Shown here piece after piece: positions 48,168 to 58,855 of a stretch of DNA of 64,000 nt (the stretch's first letter is position 1; each line of letters opens with the position of its first letter). The translations under genes were made by a program, and so were the position numbers. Below the pieces are notes generated by a model that ran no database searches, had not been told where the DNA came from, and was given only the letters and a program-made list of their open reading frames with translations. The stretch comes from a virus, in IMG/VR virus record IMGVR_UViG_3300005541_000007, positions 1 to 64,000 of that record; one strand, given 5' to 3'.

Positions 48168-51100
48168 ATGGCTGGTAACGAACAAGTATTTGTTGAATTA
48201 GGAATAGGTTTAAATCTACAAGAAGCCGAAAAGGTTAAAAAGGGTCTTCGTGACATTCTTTCAGAAGGAATGGCTACTAATGCATTTTATAGACAAAATG
48301 CAGCAGGACAGTTTATTAATCAAAGAGGACAATTTGTTTCTCACAGCGAGGTAGGTACCTATGTAGGGCGTCAAATGGCGCTAAGTGCTGCGGCGAGTAC
48401 CGGACGTATAGACTCATATATTCCAGGATCAGGTAGAGGTCCTAATTTTACTAATGTATATGGACAAAATACACAATCCGCAGATCAAGCATATAAAGTT
48501 GCAATAAGAAATGCAGAGAAATTACAAAAAGATTTAGATAAATTACAGCAACAAACCGCAAATAGGGTAAATTCTTCCATCAATCAACAAGTAAAAGATT
48601 TTGAAAAAGCAGAAAAACTTAAAACACAAATAGCAAAAGCAGAATCTAATGCACGAATAAAACAAGAGGAATTAGAAGCTGCTAAAAAATTAGAAATACA
48701 AAAAAAGTTTCAAGCACTTTCTCCACTAGGAAAACTAAATGCATGGATGCACGGCGGTACTCCACAAGCCATAGAAAATGCAGGACGTGCAGGTTCACCA
48801 CCAATCGTACCTTTTGGAAGAGGAAATAATTCTCTATTTAATGAGTTTAATCATCGAACTACAAATGTTGCACAACTTGCTGGAGTATCTTTATATGGAT
48901 TAGGTGCTGTAGGTGCTGGAGTATACGGAGTAAAACAATCTTTTGATGCTGCTGCTGAAATGAAACGTTCAGAACTTGCACTGACGGGAATTGTAAATAC
49001 TTATTATAAATTTTTAGATGCACAAGGTAAATCAGTATCTAATGCAGAAAATCTAAATCGTGCAGTTCAACACAGTCACGAATTATATCAAAAAATTGCA
49101 CAAGTAGCACCTAAAGCATTAATGTCAACACAAGATTTGGCAGATGTTTATACTGCTAATTTAGGATTACTTGCATCTAAACGTGGAGGGATTACATCGG
49201 GAAATAAAGCGGGATACAATGAAGATCAAATGCTTGAAATTATATCTAAGGTTGCTGAACTTAGAGGATTATTTGGTGACCAAGCAGGATCATTAACAGC
49301 TAATTTACAACCTTTTGGTACGGGCGTATTAAATAGACGTTCTGCTAGAACTCTACAAAATATCGGACTATCAACAGATACATGGCAATCTACTGCTAAA
49401 ACAGAAGGTCCACAAGGACTATTTAATTTATTTGAAAAAGCAATAGAAAAGTTTAAACCAGTTCTAGATTCAATTGCTAATTCTCCCGAAGGTAAGATGA
49501 AGGAATTAGATGCTGCTTTTGTAAAAATGAAGCAGACTATTGGCGTAGAACTTATGCCAGTAATTCTTCCTTTTATGGAACGATTGTCTGCATCAGTACA
49601 ACGATGGGTTTCATCCGGGGCGGCTAAAAGATTTGGGGATGATGTAGCGGGAGTATTAGCAGCACTAGGTAAAGTAGCAACCGGCACTATTTCTATTCTT
49701 TCAGGGTTTAAAGGAAATTTGGCTGAAGTATTAGGTCTAGCGGGTTTTCTAGGAGTAGTAGGAGTATTTGTAAAAGGAATGGCGGTTAAAGCTGTAGAAG
49801 CTAGAGCCGGGGTAGTAGGATTTCTTGGAGTTATAGGATTATTAGTTACTGGATTATTTACTTATATACAACAAGTAAGAGAGGGCCAACAAGGAATTGA
49901 AAAAGGTGCTATTGGACTTAGTGGACAACTATCTGGAGTAAGTCCTATGCAAATAAATGCTGCTGGTATGCAATTAAATCAAGACTTTCCCGGGGGAACA
50001 GGATTTTTACCACAAGCACAATTAGCAACTGAATATTTAGGGGTTACAAAGGCGTATAATCAAGCAGCTAGGCAAGCGTATAATAAAGAACAACAGTTAT
50101 TTAAAGGTGTACCTGGAGCAGGAAGAGAAAGTTTTGAATCATGGCTAAATAGGCAATCTGGTAAGACACGCGGGGAAGAGGCTATAGGACCATATGTAGC
50201 AGCACTTAGAGAAACAGGAAAATACTTTATAGGGCAAGAACCGAATGATGCCGCAGTTGCCGCAGAGTGGAATACATATTGGTCTAGTGAACATGCAAAT
50301 TTAAATAAACAACAAGATGCGTTAAGTGCATTTGAAAAAAATAATGCTGGATTTATTTCAGGATTACCCCTAACAAATAAAGCAGCATATCTTTTAGCTA
50401 TGTCTCAACGTGGTAAAAATATTAATTCCGCTATATCCTCCGCTAATTCATCAGTTGTAGGTACTGGGGGAGTAGGGGGAGCAAGTGGAATTATTGGAGC
50501 AGCTTTTCGAGGAACAAAACCTTTTAATGTGGTTGGTAATACTGATTTAACCCCCCCACCTAAAGTCACAGGCGGTGACCCAGGAATACAATATACTACA
50601 CCAGATCGCTCAGATACTATTATGGCGATTGCTAAAGCACAAGCAGATGTAGCATTTAGTCAAGAATACATTGATGCAATGCCAACCAATACACCGGCAG
50701 ATCGTATTGCTAAAGCTTCTGCAATTATGCGGTTACAACAGAAACAAGAAATACTAGCTAGGGCGCAATATAGAGATAAAATGCAGGGATTATCGGGTGA
50801 TCCCGTAGCATTTAAGAAAGGGTTACAAGTATCTCCACTACCTGATGATCCCGCTACTGCTTTTAAACTATTATCACATAATACTAAAAATCAAAATGAA
50901 GCATTACAAGCATATAAAGATGAATTAAATAGACAAGAAATATCTAAACGTGCAGCATTACGAGGGTCAAGAGAAGAATTACAAGCGGGATTTTCAGAAT
51001 ATTCGCGCTTAGCTACAGCGGGAGCAGCAGGAGTAGCAGATAGTTTTGCATTACGTGGAACATTAGCAGCAGGAACAGGTGGAAGTGCTACTGCTGTTTA

Positions 51101-52607
51101 TAGTGCTAAGATGCAAGAATTAAATCAACGAGAAGTTGAAGCACGTATTAGACTTAATGAATCGCGTAAACTACAATATATGGGAGCATTTATTTCTGGT
51201 AATGGTCCCGCCACACAAGAAGCAACTAATGCTATGAATGCAGAACTTGCTAAAATAGCAGTAGAGAAACAAACAGTAAAGTTTGCATATAATAGAGAAC
51301 AGGCACAATTTACTACAGAAATGGCCTTTAACGCAGCACAGCGAGGTATAGGAATATCCTCGCTGGGAATGAGTAGTCTTAATTTCGCGGGACGTAGAAG
51401 TATTGCAGAAGCTACATTTAATGCAGAGATAGCAAGAGCTAACGGTACATATAGCCCACAGGAGCGTCTAGGTAACCCACAGACAGCCGCAAGATATATA
51501 GATGCAGTAAACTCAGCACGAGCAGCATACACTAAAAATTTATTTGAAATTAATGCTTCCGCAGGACAAAACGAAGTAGAAATGTTTATGGCCGCACATG
51601 CTGAAGGGATGGGCCAATCAGGACCACAAGGACAAATAGCATTAAAGAATTATAGAATTGCTTTAGCTAATCAAAGAATTAAGGGCGCTAATCTATCAAC
51701 ACCAGAAGGAGTAAAAAGTGCCGAATCAGATTCCTTATTAATTCAAGCAATAGAAAAGCAAATTAAAGCTATTGAAGCAAATACAGTATATCTAGGAATA
51801 TTATCAGGTAAAAGCTTAGAAGCAGCAAAATCTGCTGCATATGGAAGTGCGGCACCTGGATTTGTCGGTTCAATGGCAGACACATTTAATACTCAGGCTG
51901 CATATTATACAAGTTTACAGGGGGATGATTTAACAAAGTTTGCAGCAGCTAGAGGCGTTAGAACTGTAGGAAGAACACCTGAACAAATACGAAATGATTT
52001 ACAGATTCAAGATTATGGTTCAGCGCATAAAGGATTTCAATTAGGTGCAGCAGCAGATGCCGCTGTAGGGGCGTTGATGGGACCAAAACGAAGTCTTACT
52101 ATTGGAAGTGTAATTGAAGCCGTAGGAGGAAGTCAAAACTCATTGTTAAATAATGCATTAAGAGATATTCAACGACAAGGAACATCAGTAACTAAAAATG
52201 GAGTAACCCTTCCAGGTAAATTAATTAATGGCGGTAATATCGGAGATTATGGACAAATACTTGCATCAGTGATTGGTGGTAATCTTGGTGGAGATTCTAG
52301 ATCGGGATCAAGTATTGGTGGTGCAATTGGCTCAGGAATAGGAAGTATTATTCCAGGATTAGGAACGGTTACTGGTGGAATTTTAGGTACATTAGGTGGT
52401 GGACTTATTGGTTCATTATTTGGTAGACAAGAAGACCCCGCTACAGCCGCTTATCGAAGAAAGATCGCAGAATTACTTACTAGAATTGATAAATCTTTAC
52501 GTCCCGTAGGAGATTACTATAGAACTAAGGTTAATGTTTATTCTGCTGCTTCAGCTTACGTGGGCGGTAGAGCATTAGGCGCGGGTGATCGGTTAGGTGC
52601 TATTTAA
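48168..52607 (+). CDS. Tape measure protein (1479 aa)
   Basis: The largest gene in the window. An N-terminal Gln/Lys-rich coiled coil (residues about 100-185), paired hydrophobic helices (about 230-255 and 510-565, VVGFLGVIGLLVTGLFTYI), long Ala/Gln-rich helices, and a C-terminal glycine-zipper region (SIGGAIGSGIGSIIPGLGTV...) are standard tape-measure traits. It sets tail length, and its hydrophobic parts help DNA cross the envelope. By the usual ~1.5 A per residue, the tail would be on the order of 200 nm. ATG 48168 has AAGAAG upstream and a TATACAT -10-like element. Confidence 0.92.
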   Translation: MAGNEQVFVELGIGLNLQEAEKVKKGLRDILSEGMATNAFYRQNAAGQFINQRGQFVSHSEVGTYVGRQMALSAAASTGRIDSYIPGSGRGPNFTNVYGQNTQSADQAYKVAIRNAEKLQKDLDKLQQQTANRVNSSINQQVKDFEKAEKLKTQIAKAESNARIKQEELEAAKKLEIQKKFQALSPLGKLNAWMHGGTPQAIENAGRAGSPPIVPFGRGNNSLFNEFNHRTTNVAQLAGVSLYGLGAVGAGVYGVKQSFDAAAEMKRSELALTGIVNTYYKFLDAQGKSVSNAENLNRAVQHSHELYQKIAQVAPKALMSTQDLADVYTANLGLLASKRGGITSGNKAGYNEDQMLEIISKVAELRGLFGDQAGSLTANLQPFGTGVLNRRSARTLQNIGLSTDTWQSTAKTEGPQGLFNLFEKAIEKFKPVLDSIANSPEGKMKELDAAFVKMKQTIGVELMPVILPFMERLSASVQRWVSSGAAKRFGDDVAGVLAALGKVATGTISILSGFKGNLAEVLGLAGFLGVVGVFVKGMAVKAVEARAGVVGFLGVIGLLVTGLFTYIQQVREGQQGIEKGAIGLSGQLSGVSPMQINAAGMQLNQDFPGGTGFLPQAQLATEYLGVTKAYNQAARQAYNKEQQLFKGVPGAGRESFESWLNRQSGKTRGEEAIGPYVAALRETGKYFIGQEPNDAAVAAEWNTYWSSEHANLNKQQDALSAFEKNNAGFISGLPLTNKAAYLLAMSQRGKNINSAISSANSSVVGTGGVGGASGIIGAAFRGTKPFNVVGNTDLTPPPKVTGGDPGIQYTTPDRSDTIMAIAKAQADVAFSQEYIDAMPTNTPADRIAKASAIMRLQQKQEILARAQYRDKMQGLSGDPVAFKKGLQVSPLPDDPATAFKLLSHNTKNQNEALQAYKDELNRQEISKRAALRGSREELQAGFSEYSRLATAGAAGVADSFALRGTLAAGTGGSATAVYSAKMQELNQREVEARIRLNESRKLQYMGAFISGNGPATQEATNAMNAELAKIAVEKQTVKFAYNREQAQFTTEMAFNAAQRGIGISSLGMSSLNFAGRRSIAEATFNAEIARANGTYSPQERLGNPQTAARYIDAVNSARAAYTKNLFEINASAGQNEVEMFMAAHAEGMGQSGPQGQIALKNYRIALANQRIKGANLSTPEGVKSAESDSLLIQAIEKQIKAIEANTVYLGILSGKSLEAAKSAAYGSAAPGFVGSMADTFNTQAAYYTSLQGDDLTKFAAARGVRTVGRTPEQIRNDLQIQDYGSAHKGFQLGAAADAAVGALMGPKRSLTIGSVIEAVGGSQNSLLNNALRDIQRQGTSVTKNGVTLPGKLINGGNIGDYGQILASVIGGNLGGDSRSGSSIGGAIGSGIGSIIPGLGTVTGGILGTLGGGLIGSLFGRQEDPATAAYRRKIAELLTRIDKSLRPVGDYYRTKVNVYSAASAYVGGRALGAGDRLGAI

Positions 52608-53318
52608 ATGTCAGTTTCCGGCTTATTTAACATTGAAGATAGATTTATCGTTCAAGGTGTGCAATTTGGTTGTACACCAGGATCATTTGAACCAGTACAA
52701 CAATCTATGTATCAAGTAAGGTCTAGAACTACTCCTATGCTTTATGGGCGTAATTTAACTGTAGTGCAACGGCCTGAAGATGTAGGAGGAAATGATATTA
52801 ACTCTAGACAAATATATCATCAAGCATGGGAAGCTACATGGGATGCAGATTCTTTTATGTATGCAGATATGAAAGATTTTTTAATGAATTTACAAACTAC
52901 CAATACTTCCTTCTGGTTACAATATGACGACCATATGAGTAGAGTAGGAGGATATTTAATTCCCGTAGATACAACTTATCTTACATATGCAACACCCACC
53001 TATCCAATAGAACCATTTGCTAATACTCCTACTACACCACAATCTTATTCAAATCATATCTATGTAGACGGTGTACCTATATCAGCAGGGTATACTGTAG
53101 ATAATGAACGGGGTATAGTATTGTTTGGTACACCTTATACCTCTAGTAATGTATTAACTATGGATTATACATGGAAGTGTTATTGTAGAATTTCTGAATG
53201 TGTGTTAGAACCTGTGGATTATCCTCAAGGAATATATGTTGGTAAGGTACTTTTTCAGCAGATGCCGCCCAACAACTCAGATACCGCGTGGAGTATACAA
53301 ATTCCTCTGAACAGGTAA
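52608..53318 (+). CDS. Distal tail protein, DUF2460-like (236 aa)
   Basis: Starts immediately after the tape measure stop. The C-terminal YVDGVPISAGYTVDNERGIV and FGTPYTSSNVLTMDYTWKCY pattern (a short DG turn, a strand, then G(I/V)VxFxxxP) is that of the DUF2460/TIGR02217 tail family, which forms the distal tail ring. A second, diverged copy follows (53322-54086), so the tail tip may contain two related rings. Confidence 0.7.
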   Translation: MSVSGLFNIEDRFIVQGVQFGCTPGSFEPVQQSMYQVRSRTTPMLYGRNLTVVQRPEDVGGNDINSRQIYHQAWEATWDADSFMYADMKDFLMNLQTTNTSFWLQYDDHMSRVGGYLIPVDTTYLTYATPTYPIEPFANTPTTPQSYSNHIYVDGVPISAGYTVDNERGIVLFGTPYTSSNVLTMDYTWKCYCRISECVLEPVDYPQGIYVGKVLFQQMPPNNSDTAWSIQIPLNR

Positions 53319-53321
53319 ACC

Positions 53322-54086
53322 ATGTCTACTACGCTATTTCCAAACGTTTTCATCGTAAGAGGCGTCCAATTTGTAACTTCCCCCGGCAAATGGACTGCTA
53401 TTAATCAATCTCCTTACGGCGTTAGAGAATCAGTTGTAGGTACCGCCGATGGTTCTAATTTAGTAACTGTGCATACTCCAGCAGATATTCTTAATACCGG
53501 AATAGGAATATCACAAAGAGTAAATAAAAACCAAGCATTTACAGGTACTTGGGAACAAGGATCATGGATGGATAATACAATGTATAATTACTTAAAACAA
53601 TTGTATGAAACTAATACTCCTTTTTGGCTACAGTTTGATGATGAAATGTCTAGAACTGCTAATCCTGTGATGTTTGCTAATCCTAGTGGAGATTTACAAA
53701 CATTTTTCTCTCCGACATATCCAGCATTTCCGTATGGATTTACGCCTTCTAATATTGCTTTTCATTCTGAATCTATGGTCTACGATACGACTAAGTTTTT
53801 TATAAATAATGTATCAGGTGTAGGTGCTTTAACCCTATTATACAACCAAGAATTTGGGATATATAAAACTAGCGCACCACTCTCAGCAGGAGCAATTTTT
53901 TCAGGATTATATACTTGGAGACTATATTGTAGAATTACAAGTTTTATTATGCATGGTTTCGGGCTTGCGGACCATGTTTACAGCGGGTCCGTAACGTTCG
54001 AGGGTTTGAAATTTCCATACTTAGACGTGGATTATTATAACATAATTATCCCCGGACTAACTACAAATGTATGGGAGAATAATTAA
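53322..54086 (+). CDS. Second distal tail protein, paralogue (254 aa)
   Basis: Begins MSTTLFPNVFIVRGVQFVTS and parallels its neighbour's FIVQGVQFGCTPGSFEPVQQ, FTGTWEQGSWMDNTMYNYLK versus WEATWDADSFMYADMKDFLM, TPFWLQFDDEMSR versus TSFWLQYDDHMSR, and a YTWRLYCRI strand versus YTWKCYCRI. It is a clear tandem duplication with divergence. Its stop overlaps the next ATG. Confidence 0.7.
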   Translation: MSTTLFPNVFIVRGVQFVTSPGKWTAINQSPYGVRESVVGTADGSNLVTVHTPADILNTGIGISQRVNKNQAFTGTWEQGSWMDNTMYNYLKQLYETNTPFWLQFDDEMSRTANPVMFANPSGDLQTFFSPTYPAFPYGFTPSNIAFHSESMVYDTTKFFINNVSGVGALTLLYNQEFGIYKTSAPLSAGAIFSGLYTWRLYCRITSFIMHGFGLADHVYSGSVTFEGLKFPYLDVDYYNIIIPGLTTNVWENN

Positions 54087-56824
54087 TGTCCAACATTCCG
54101 AACATAGATGCCTATCTAGCCTCTGGCAACTTGGAAGTCACGGACACATTCAACGCGTATTCATTAACTATTAATCCTTGTTATGCGAACCTGCTGGACG
54201 AAAGCGTTGACACCGATGATATACCATACGCACTCGGCACCACATATGAAGCAGTAGTATCAGCACAAGGACCATTACATTATTATAGACTAGGCGAAAC
54301 AACAGGAACCTCTGCTGCTGACATAGGAAGCAATCCACAAGCAGGGACTTATACAGTTACCATTACTGGAGCAAATAACTTTTCTAGTTCTTTACCGGCT
54401 GAAGTAGGAACAGACTACTCTAAATACATGAATTTTTCTCCACTAGGTAATCTAATACTACCACCAGGAATAGCAGATGACTTTCTTCTTAATGCAGAAA
54501 ATAATAATCCGTGGTCAGTAACATTTTGGATTAGATTCCCATCTTCAGTATATGGAATATTAGGAGCAGATAGATTATTTGATGTTTATTATTCCAATCC
54601 TTATGGTGGAACTGCTGCATTTAACCTTAATGGTAAATATAAACACATCACTAATACAGTAATTTTAACGCAAGGCGGTGTAGGAGACTTAACCGCCGAT
54701 TCTGTACAGTGTGGAGATATGCAATTAGATACTTGGTATCACGTTGCAATGGTAAATAATAACACTGGTAATTCTACAACATCTACAGGAACTATATTCG
54801 TAAATGCTGTAGTAGGACAACAAATTGCAATTCCTACAACTATATTTAGCCGTGGTGCTATTGGAGGAAGTAGAATTTTTTGGTGGGGCGCTGATACTAC
54901 AGATCATTTAGCTCCCGCAATGTATATAGATGAAATTGCCTTATTCAATAGAGCATTACTTCCATCTGAAGTTACCCTACAACATTCTACAGGTGCAGCA
55001 TTATCTGCTACAACTACAGGAGGGCAAACAGTTACAGTAGGTAGTCAAGCTGCTACATCTACAGTGTTGAATGTTATGTCCACCACAAATATACTTAATC
55101 AAAATGGTGGAATAGGAATTGAATTATATATTGGAACTAATCCTGCACAAGAAGTGGAAACAAGCAATGTATTAAATTCTACGCAAACAACACTACTTAC
55201 GGGGCTAACAACGGGCACAGGAACGTTTATGGGCCTTACCGCGCCTCTTAGTGGTACAGACCTTGCATCAACTAATTCAACAAATGCTGCACCCGTAGTT
55301 ACATCAGCAACACACAATTTTGTTGCAGCAGATGTAGGGCAAGCAATTGATATTACAGTCGGGACAAACTGGATACAAGGTATTTATACAATTATTAGTT
55401 GTGCTGCTAATGCTGCTACTCTAGATCGTCCGTGTGGTACAGTAGCATCAATTACTTCAGGCACATGGAATGAAGGCGCATTAGTTAGAATTAACTATAT
55501 TCCACCATTGCAATATGGATCGTGTAATCCCTATACACTTCCAACATTTAATGCAGCAGTTGATATTACGGGATATGTAGCAGAGGATTTTTCAGTAACC
55601 TATTCTAGAAATAACGTTACATCATCCGCTACCCTAAATGGAGTAGATCAATATGCATCAGAATATTTAGCTAATCTATTACAGCCAAATACTATGGTTA
55701 GATGGCAACGTAGAGTTATAAATAAAACAGAAGGACTAGACACAGGATTTGTAACCTATGCAACATTATATGTTAATGGACCTATAGGGGAAGCAGTAGA
55801 TGCTACTACGGGGGAAAAGAGATTACCCATTCTACTTTCAGGCGTAACTAAACTACTTAGTTTTGATATTGTTAATTATCCAGTTACACCAGATTTAATT
55901 CATGTTCCACGTACAGCAATGGTACAAACTTACTCTGATGGAAATATTACAATCTATCAAGTATTAAGAGCAGGATCAACTAGCGCATATTATTACAACT
56001 GGGCAACAGCGCCTACACCTAGAATGTGGGCATTAAAATTTAGTCATGTAGGTAATGACGTAGTTTCTGTTGGAGATACAATTCCCATTACTACATCTAA
56101 TGGAAATATACAAACTGTCGGTGGAGCAGGAGAGGTAATTTTCAATACTAATTACCTTACATCAGCATTTTATGATTCATCACTTAAAGCAGGATTTGGA
56201 TTAGGCAATCCTCAAGAAATTGATATTGATTTTTATCGCTATGCTACTTATGAAGATATTACAGTAGCACCGTTTGTAAGTGCTGCTGTTGTAAAGGTAG
56301 GAACTCTTATTTCACAGGCTACTTTTACGGTTAATAATGCTACAGTAAATGGAATTACTCCTTTAATGGCGGGGCAAACATACGCAGGAAGAACTATTTT
56401 TATTAAATCAGGAAATAGTTTAGGACGTAGTTTTAAAATAGTTACAGAACCCGTTACAGCAGGAGGAAGTAATATGAAATTTAATGTAAAAACTATTGAT
56501 AATCAATTATATGATATTACTACAATGTCTATGACAGCGGGAGACTTAATTCAAATTACTGACGCTAATATGATTCAAGATGCATTATTAAAAGTATTAA
56601 CTAGAGCAGGATTTCAATTTCAAAATTCTTCTGATCCTTTTTATGCAGTAATTACACCACCACCAATTCCAGTGCAAGTTCCCCCATTTGATTATGTGTA
56701 TAATAATAACATTAGAGAAATGGATTTATTTAATGAAATTATACAATATGGACCTCCCAACTATTTTCCAAGAGAAGAAGCGGATGGTTCTTTAACAATC
56801 GCTTCAAGAGTACAACTAGTTTAA
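54086..56824 (+). CDS. Tail hub protein with LamG-like and surface modules (912 aa)
   Basis: After a short N-terminal part, residues about 65-305 form a LamG/concanavalin-like domain (YYRLGETTGTSAADIGSNPQ...WSVTFWIRF...LDTWYHVAMV...YIDEIALFNRAL), which often binds glycans. Residues about 389-464 hold one copy of the shared beta module. The remainder (YVAEDFSVTYSRNNVTSSAT onward) resembles baseplate-hub/tail proteins. A hub carrying two glycan-binding style domains suggests receptor contact at the tail tip. It abuts the next gene directly. Confidence 0.65.
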   Translation: MSNIPNIDAYLASGNLEVTDTFNAYSLTINPCYANLLDESVDTDDIPYALGTTYEAVVSAQGPLHYYRLGETTGTSAADIGSNPQAGTYTVTITGANNFSSSLPAEVGTDYSKYMNFSPLGNLILPPGIADDFLLNAENNNPWSVTFWIRFPSSVYGILGADRLFDVYYSNPYGGTAAFNLNGKYKHITNTVILTQGGVGDLTADSVQCGDMQLDTWYHVAMVNNNTGNSTTSTGTIFVNAVVGQQIAIPTTIFSRGAIGGSRIFWWGADTTDHLAPAMYIDEIALFNRALLPSEVTLQHSTGAALSATTTGGQTVTVGSQAATSTVLNVMSTTNILNQNGGIGIELYIGTNPAQEVETSNVLNSTQTTLLTGLTTGTGTFMGLTAPLSGTDLASTNSTNAAPVVTSATHNFVAADVGQAIDITVGTNWIQGIYTIISCAANAATLDRPCGTVASITSGTWNEGALVRINYIPPLQYGSCNPYTLPTFNAAVDITGYVAEDFSVTYSRNNVTSSATLNGVDQYASEYLANLLQPNTMVRWQRRVINKTEGLDTGFVTYATLYVNGPIGEAVDATTGEKRLPILLSGVTKLLSFDIVNYPVTPDLIHVPRTAMVQTYSDGNITIYQVLRAGSTSAYYYNWATAPTPRMWALKFSHVGNDVVSVGDTIPITTSNGNIQTVGGAGEVIFNTNYLTSAFYDSSLKAGFGLGNPQEIDIDFYRYATYEDITVAPFVSAAVVKVGTLISQATFTVNNATVNGITPLMAGQTYAGRTIFIKSGNSLGRSFKIVTEPVTAGGSNMKFNVKTIDNQLYDITTMSMTAGDLIQITDANMIQDALLKVLTRAGFQFQNSSDPFYAVITPPPIPVQVPPFDYVYNNNIREMDLFNEIIQYGPPNYFPREEADGSLTIASRVQLV

Positions 56825-58267
56825 ATGGCATACGATCACGATATTTCACAATCTACAGCGGCTACCTCTAAAGATAGTTCAGATTATGGTATTTACACAA
56901 GAGTAATTTGTCAAGGACAAGGAACAGGTAATTATAATGTAGGAACTAGTGCCGCTTATAGTGCTACAGGTGGAGGATCATATGCAGGATCATATAAAAC
57001 AGATCAAGTATATCGTGCAACTACAGGAATATCTACTACTGTAACAGGCGTTAACACCGCAGGAAGTAAAATCCTAAACATGGGAAGTACTACAGGAATA
57101 TTGCCTGGAATGTCTCTATATATTAATATCGGTGTAGGTCCAACATTTCAAGTATGTGTTGTAGATTTTATCAACTCTACTACTCAGGTAGGACTCATAA
57201 ATGCATTATCATCTACTACAGCAGGAACAGAAATTATTCATGTCTTCAATACAGCACCACAAGGAAATGCTTATACAGCCGGGACAGTAGATTATTTCAT
57301 CAATCAAATTTTTGATACACAAGCAACTACACCTGAAGTAACGTTTAATGGTAATACTACACCGCCTTTTGATTATGGAAGAATATACGATTCAGAAAGT
57401 TCTCTATACACAAGATCATGGACGATGGCTGATTCTGATATATTTTGGGTAGATTTAGGCCGTAATCCTGCTACTGGTAATGCTTGGTTAATTGATTTTC
57501 TACAAATAACAAGTTTTAATCCTTTTAAAGATAATACTACAACACCTACAGTACCACAAACTGTTTATATTTACTATATGACAGAAGAGGATTTTGTGGC
57601 ACAAACAGGCTATTATCCTCCTGTTAGTCCTGCTACTGTAGTGAGTGGTAAAGCCATTGTTGATCCTATTTTATACAATTGGATGGGAGGATTTTTTATT
57701 AGAGATTCATCCGCGTGGACACTTCTTACAGATGTTATACAAATGCAAGATGGACAAACTAATATAGATGTATCACAATTTATAAAACAACGAGCGACAA
57801 AACTAAGATTTTTAAAGATAAGATGTACACAACCTTGGTATCAATTTCCTAATTCTGGAATTACTGGGGGTAGAGCAGCATTTGTTATGTCCGGTTTTAA
57901 TGTATGGCTATCTAGAAATATTGTAAGAACTGCCGAATATGGATATTCACCTAATTTTAATTCCACTGCTAATCTTGCTACAAGAGCAACTTTAATGCGT
58001 AGAACAATGGTGCTTGAAAACAATATTGCTATTACTGACGGTACTACAGCAGCACAATTTGCATTAAACGATCTAACTGAAATGGTTACAGACTTTGTTC
58101 CAATTAATTTTGCTGTAGAAGTTTCTCCATTACAACTTTTCGATACGGTACAATATATAGATGCTGAAACAAATATTACTGAAAAATTCTTTGTTTCAGA
58201 AATTACTCTTAATCGTAATGGACCGCATACATGTACAGCAATTGACTACTCGGCTGTTCTTCAGTAG
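56825..58267 (+). CDS. Tail tip/baseplate-type protein (480 aa)
   Basis: ATG 56825 directly follows the hub gene stop. Beta-rich, with a middle section that looks like a carbohydrate-binding jelly roll (DSDIFWVDLGRNPATGNAWL, LRFLKIRCTQPWYQFPNSGI; the L-FLKIRC strand style is typical of discoidin/F5-8-like folds). The C-terminal segment (ITEKFFVSEITLNRNGPHTC) resembles upper-collar or baseplate proteins. Exact role not certain. Confidence 0.6.
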   Translation: MAYDHDISQSTAATSKDSSDYGIYTRVICQGQGTGNYNVGTSAAYSATGGGSYAGSYKTDQVYRATTGISTTVTGVNTAGSKILNMGSTTGILPGMSLYINIGVGPTFQVCVVDFINSTTQVGLINALSSTTAGTEIIHVFNTAPQGNAYTAGTVDYFINQIFDTQATTPEVTFNGNTTPPFDYGRIYDSESSLYTRSWTMADSDIFWVDLGRNPATGNAWLIDFLQITSFNPFKDNTTTPTVPQTVYIYYMTEEDFVAQTGYYPPVSPATVVSGKAIVDPILYNWMGGFFIRDSSAWTLLTDVIQMQDGQTNIDVSQFIKQRATKLRFLKIRCTQPWYQFPNSGITGGRAAFVMSGFNVWLSRNIVRTAEYGYSPNFNSTANLATRATLMRRTMVLENNIAITDGTTAAQFALNDLTEMVTDFVPINFAVEVSPLQLFDTVQYIDAETNITEKFFVSEITLNRNGPHTCTAIDYSAVLQ

Positions 58268-58273
58268 GAGAAT

Positions 58274-58855
58274 ATGGCCGGTAATTTAATTGGTAATAGT
58301 AGATACCCAAGAATTAGAAAACTTGATAATAATACAGTTATCACACGAAAACTTATAGATCAAGCTAATGTTACCACAACTGTAGTACAACAATTTGGTG
58401 GAGGAATATCTGGTGGTGGAGTAGCACCATCAAGTAATACCGGAGGATCGGGAACTACAGGACTTGCTTATGCACAAGTTACAACAGTATATACTGATTT
58501 AGCTACAACTAATGGTAATAATGCAACTCCTACTGTAACATCTGCATCATATACATTTACAGCAACAGATGTAGGAAATTTTATAACAATTACATTAGGA
58601 ACAAACTGGTTCCCAGGAACATATAATATTAGTAGTATTTCTGGTGGTGGAGCGGTATTAAATGAATCTTGCGGAAATACAGCGTCTTTAACATCAGGAA
58701 CTTGGTTTGAATTTGCTTCTACTGCAACTAATACATTAGAGCCTTTTATTACTGGGGATACAGGTATAATAGTAATGAATAATGCCGCAGCAACACAATT
58801 AATTTTAAGATATGAACCTATTAATAATCCCCTATTTATGTTGGAGTGTTTCTAA
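58274..58855 (+). CDS. Small tail protein carrying the shared beta module (193 aa)
   Basis: Residues 1-70 are a basic beta-rich start and a Gly/Ser linker (GGGISGGGVAPSSNTGGSGT). Residues about 73-146 are one copy of the virion module (TDLATTNGNNATPTVTSASY...SCGNTASLTSGTWFEF). The last ~45 residues (GIIVMNNAAATQLILRYEPI) are a terminal beta segment. A GGAG site precedes ATG 58274. Probably a tail-tip surface protein. Confidence 0.6.
   Translation: MAGNLIGNSRYPRIRKLDNNTVITRKLIDQANVTTTVVQQFGGGISGGGVAPSSNTGGSGTTGLAYAQVTTVYTDLATTNGNNATPTVTSASYTFTATDVGNFITITLGTNWFPGTYNISSISGGGAVLNESCGNTASLTSGTWFEFASTATNTLEPFITGDTGIIVMNNAAATQLILRYEPINNPLFMLECF

Noticed and set aside
49226-49687. Minus-strand 153-aa ORF inside the tape measure gene
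   Set aside because: Entirely antisense to a strongly supported gene and without promoter or ribosome-binding site.
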